Shown here piece after piece: positions 60,648 through 64,000 of a DNA stretch of 64,000 nt. How positions within the stretch are numbered: the stretch's first letter is position 1; the number at the start of each line of letters is the position of its first letter. The stretch lies in assembly GCA_903813345.2 (NCBI GenBank), contig CAIIXF020000009.1, forward strand, positions 28,928,740-28,992,739. Reading direction: 5' to 3'. The stretch is from Owenia fusiformis. Taxonomy: Eukaryota; Annelida; Polychaeta; Sabellida; Oweniidae. Under the pieces are notes generated by a model, which saw nothing but the letters and a program-made list of their open reading frames with translations, was not told the DNA's origin and did no database searches. The position numbers and the translations under genes are program-made.

Positions 60648-62444
60648 GGAATTATTGTAATAATCAAATATGACATCAATGTACAATGAAGAGTAACTAT
60701 GACAACCGTGGGACAGTAAAGTTATTTGTTAACATTAACAACATGCAATATGATCCCTAGAGGACCAGAGGCTAAAAATAATCACTATAAACAAACGTAG
60801 CTTTTTTGAAAAGAAGTGAAATCAAACCATTAAAAAGGGTAATATGTACAAGTTGTCTTGAAAAGGGTAAACGAGAAGTGGATTGGATGAATAAAACCTA
60901 ATTGAAAAAGTAATTATTTTTCAAACGCCATAGGCTTGATACAACCAAATAGTGTATTGTTAATTTGTTACAAAGTTGATACAATTGATGCTTTAATAAT
61001 TGTATTTGACAAAATGCTAACAAAAATATTTCCAATTACTATTATCGATAGACCCTCGGAACTTGAGCAAGGAAAAGTTACGCGATCTATTTATTACTAG
61101 TGATATTAAATCGGGCAACGAAAATATTGAAGTGCATTAGTACATGCATGGCACTGTTTATATTAGTCCTCATTTCATTTACTGTACATGTCCACCTCCC
61201 TTCTTGAAACTGAAAACTGAATTATTCCGCCATTTATTATCCACTTGTACGGGTTTTTAATGGTCATCTCGAAATATATTGACTTTTAGGTTATGATTCT
61301 GCGAGTTCAAATTCTCCTCTGACACATCCGAAACCAAAGACAAATTAAAAAATGCCAAGGTAAAAAGGTAAAATGTCTTACTGATAATCCAGAAATATGT
61401 TCTTATTCTGGATATGAATGTGTAAAATACTGGATATGATAAAAACAACACACAGGTTAATAGTACATTGTTTGGATAGGTACGTGTTTCGAAAACACTA
61501 ATTTTGAGTGTTAATGAGAGCTACGGGTCTATTGTTGGTTACTTATTTGACAGTGAGTGTTTTGCCTAAAGGGAGATGAAGTGAACGCATACATGTGTAT
61601 GTGATGGATAGTCTAGTTATACTTTACGTACTGGAGATATGAGAAATATTTGGGAGTTGATGTAACAACACATTCCATTCCGTATGTAGGTATTTAGATG
61701 TATGATGAACGCTGTATGGATGTTAAACAACAAAATAATGGACACACAGTAGGAATATACTAGAGGTACGTTCTTGGTGATATTTAAATGTAATTATTTC
61801 ATTTTAAAATGTTAACATTCTAATACACATATCTGCCATGTTAAGAATGGTTCTAGAGAGGAACTTATAGAAGACTCTGTTTTCTCATTATGGTCTGATA
61901 AAGTGTCATTCCTCATTGTCACTTAATGTTCAACAAAAAATGATTTTTGATTTACAAGGGAAAAATAATCTCGCTCAAAAACCGCTCAAAATTTTTATAG
62001 AGTTGATGTGAATGATGTGCTTCAATAAATGCCAATGTTTGTTTTTGGATAATGGATATGGGGTATTAGTAGGGCCACTTGGACTATCTTCCATGTTTCT
62101 TTTTTCGAATAACAATGACCTTATTTCATGTATTTTAGTTAAAACAGCGGAAGGTGACATGTGAAGACCTCTTCAAAAAGAGGATAATTATTTCAATATA
62201 ATAACGAGAGCCATCAACAAATTATTTATTTCAATAAAAATGTACGGAATAAGTGAAGGTATTTTATTTGATCACGAGTCTTCCTCTTCAAATGTATTTA
62301 AATTATCCATTAATGTCATATTTGAAAACATTGGCCTTGCTTTAATGGCAACCATTAACATGTTTATGATTTCACTTGAAATAATAAGATGCAGAATTTT
62401 TGATATCAATCACGATCATATAAATATCATAAATGTACTTTCAG
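60648..62444. other. Intergenic or upstream intron, nothing recognised
   Basis: AT-rich. It may hold upstream exons of the membrane protein that follows, but no splice-bounded coding exon could be supported. Open frames here lack motifs. Confidence 0.35.
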
Positions 62445-64000
62445 TTGCCGAGAAGGAGGATTGTAACTGTTACTATGGCGACGGACATAAACCCCATCGT
62501 TGTTATAGTAATTGTAGTGTCGGTGCTATTTGTTGGATTAATGGCATCATTTTGCATATATTGGTTCGCATGTAAAAAGTGAGCATTTGTCAATTAATGA
62601 TGTGTTTTTAAAGAGAACTAAAAGAAACTGACTTCCCCTGTTTGAAAAAAATCTACATTAGTTGTTCACTTTAAAGTTTAATGTTAATCCAAGTAGCTGT
62701 TTTTTAGTAAGCTTCATCGACTACAGTATATTGTTGTTGTTTTCTAATAAACTTAGTGAATTCAATTTACTAATCTAATTTTTAGGAGGCGTAAGGATAA
62801 TTCAGATGGTAAGTCATATTTTTGTATTTCAACTTTTTTTGTCTCAGATTATTGGAAGAAATATTCAGGAGCTACAGGTACATCCAAATAATATTTAATG
62901 AACATATGTCATACGCTTACTTAAATTGTCAAAATATCGACACTAAATGGGCTTGTGTTTATGAATGTTTTTTAAGTTTCAAGCGGTATATGCATAAACA
63001 GATTTAGGGTGGATTTAAAACGTTGCAATGTTGAGATGATTGCACTGTAGAAGAGGTTAGCAGAAAGATAAAAGTTTATGAATAGTAAAAATTTTACTTT
63101 CAGTTAAAACTGATGACGTATTCTACAGTAATACACCAGATACCTTACATATGGAAATAAATGGTAGAAAGCATGCAATGAAGGCTTACACAAATTCTTA
63201 CGAAAACAAAGGAATGGACCCTGAAATCGAAATCTACGACGCGTATCAAACCCATAGCGCCAATGAGGTGTTCACGGACGATGCTGTGACAGTTCACGAA
63301 TTCGAAGGTACCATTGAGCGAATGGATCGTGACGCAGGTGTCGTTAACATACCGAATGGTAATGTTCCCAGTAAAGAAACTCGCGATCACGATGATTCTA
63401 AGAACGACTACACAATCGTGACTAGCCTTGTTCGCGATAAACAAACTGATGAGTTTTCTCACCCTGGGTATACAGTTTTTGAAGATTACGTAGATCTAAC
63501 TCAGAACATCGGTGAAGTAACGCCAGATGGACAATATAAAGGGCAGTACACTATTATCACTGGACTTGGAGAAAAAGTTGAAGAGTCAAAAACACCTCGT
63601 GTAGATACGGGAGCCTGTTCTCTCCGCATGACATCTGAAATAACGCAGACCGTGACTGAAGTGATCAAAGCAGCCAAAACTCCAGATGAGAGCATCATTA
63701 GATCAACTAATGAACAAACTGGTGATACGAATACGATCAACCATCTTGATTTCAGACTTGATAAAGAGCGTCGACAGTTCGATTCTAGTGACGACATCGT
63801 GCCTCCACCACCGCCACCACCTCCACCTCCAAAGTTGTCGCTGGAACGAACAGAAAATAGAACCCCGGATGTAAGCATCGAGAGAAAGCATGCTCCTGTT
63901 GCACCACCGAGACGTAAATCCAAACGAGACACACAAGAACGTAAACGATACAAAAGGCGATCACAATCAGAACCACGATCTTCAAAAGTTCCGCCACCAG
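62445..64000 (+). CDS. Single-pass membrane protein with long proline-rich cytoplasmic tail (partial, runs off the window)
   Basis: Three exons in one frame: 62445-62578, 62786-62808, then 63104 to the window end with no stop for about 298 codons. The first holds ATG at 62475, MATDINPI, a transmembrane helix (VVIVIVVSVLFVGLMASFCI) and YWFACKK. The second gives the basic stop-transfer RRKDNSD. The tail is acidic and polar, with several tyrosines (FYSNTP, SYENKG, FEDYVDL), a repeated motif (DYTIVTSL, QYTIITGL), a run of ten prolines (63802-63831) and a basic APPRRKSKRDTQERKRYKRR stretch. Polyproline and PxxP suggest SH3, WW or EVH1 partners; YxN could bind Grb2-type SH2 domains if phosphorylated. 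Exon one is open upstream of the ATG to its acceptor, so an ectodomain may lie in earlier exons. I do not recognise the family. Confidence 0.72.

Noticed and set aside
62240-62575. 111-aa frame overlapping the first exon of the membrane protein
   Set aside because: It covers the same bases in another frame and has no motif. The alternative frame has a clean TM helix, splice sites and phase continuity through two further exons.
63501-63953. 150-aa minus-strand frame with a Gly run
   Set aside because: Antisense of the proline-rich tail exon; the Gly run is the complement of the ten proline codons.
1-64000. CRISPR arrays, operons, ribosome-binding sites and other bacterial features
   Set aside because: The window is clearly eukaryotic. 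The tandem arrays have no unique spacers and no cas genes are present.

Overview
This is a segment of an animal nuclear genome: AT-rich, with genes split into many short exons joined by GT-AG introns, and with many transposons and minisatellites. The gene set suggests a marine invertebrate. It has a chitinase with an invertebrate-style CBM14 tail, an intron-rich telomerase gene, an ACSM acyl-CoA synthetase and an insect-like gustatory receptor (GRL). Recurrent short repeats with CACCAC hairpin ends and GTCCGTCC tracts also fit. A lophotrochozoan or invertebrate deuterostome is plausible, but I cannot name the species.

Layout. (1) 2197-6536, plus: 10-exon secreted GH18 chitinase. (2) 6900-9525: two adjacent MITEs with 8-bp target duplications, then a GGGACA-rich inverted-repeat element just upstream of TERT. 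(3) 9701-28501, plus: complete 25-exon telomerase reverse transcriptase, read here as 1197 aa with every RT motif. Its introns hold a hairpin-ended repeat with 162-bp tandem units, a ~2-kb 21-bp minisatellite, a partial exon duplication, an inverted-repeat element, a mariner whose transposase has its own intron, and AT-rich tandem repeats. (4) 28884-29944: decayed mariner. (5) 30344-32302, minus: four-exon formiminotransferase-domain gene (FTCDNL1-like), convergent with TERT. (6) 34796-46914, plus: 15-exon ACSM medium-chain acyl-CoA synthetase, divergent from gene 5. Its introns carry an antisense LINE, a third mariner and several MITEs. (7) 47750-52060: a 61/62-bp minisatellite array, LINE and mariner relics, a 70-bp tandem repeat and a MITE. 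(8) 52437-52923, minus: a small two-exon gene for a 64-aa secreted peptide precursor. (9) 53100-55100: a broken LINE split by a foldback element. (10) 57407-60450, plus: four-exon seven-helix GRL chemoreceptor. (11) 62445-64000, plus: a single-pass membrane protein with a long cytoplasmic tail that runs off the window.

The genes do not form a pathway. Each is an ordinary single-copy style metazoan locus. Gene models come from reading exon by exon, checking splice dinucleotides, phase and family motifs; every model listed keeps one frame through all its junctions. First exons (chitinase, ACSM) and the 5' end of the last gene are the least certain parts.

No wholly new multi-gene system is evident. 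The points most worth a second look are the unannotated peptide precursor, tandem-repeat growth inside TERT coding sequence, a minisatellite that copies a working splice acceptor, the exon duplication inside the TERT RT domain, the intron-bearing mariner and the tail-only retroinsertion.
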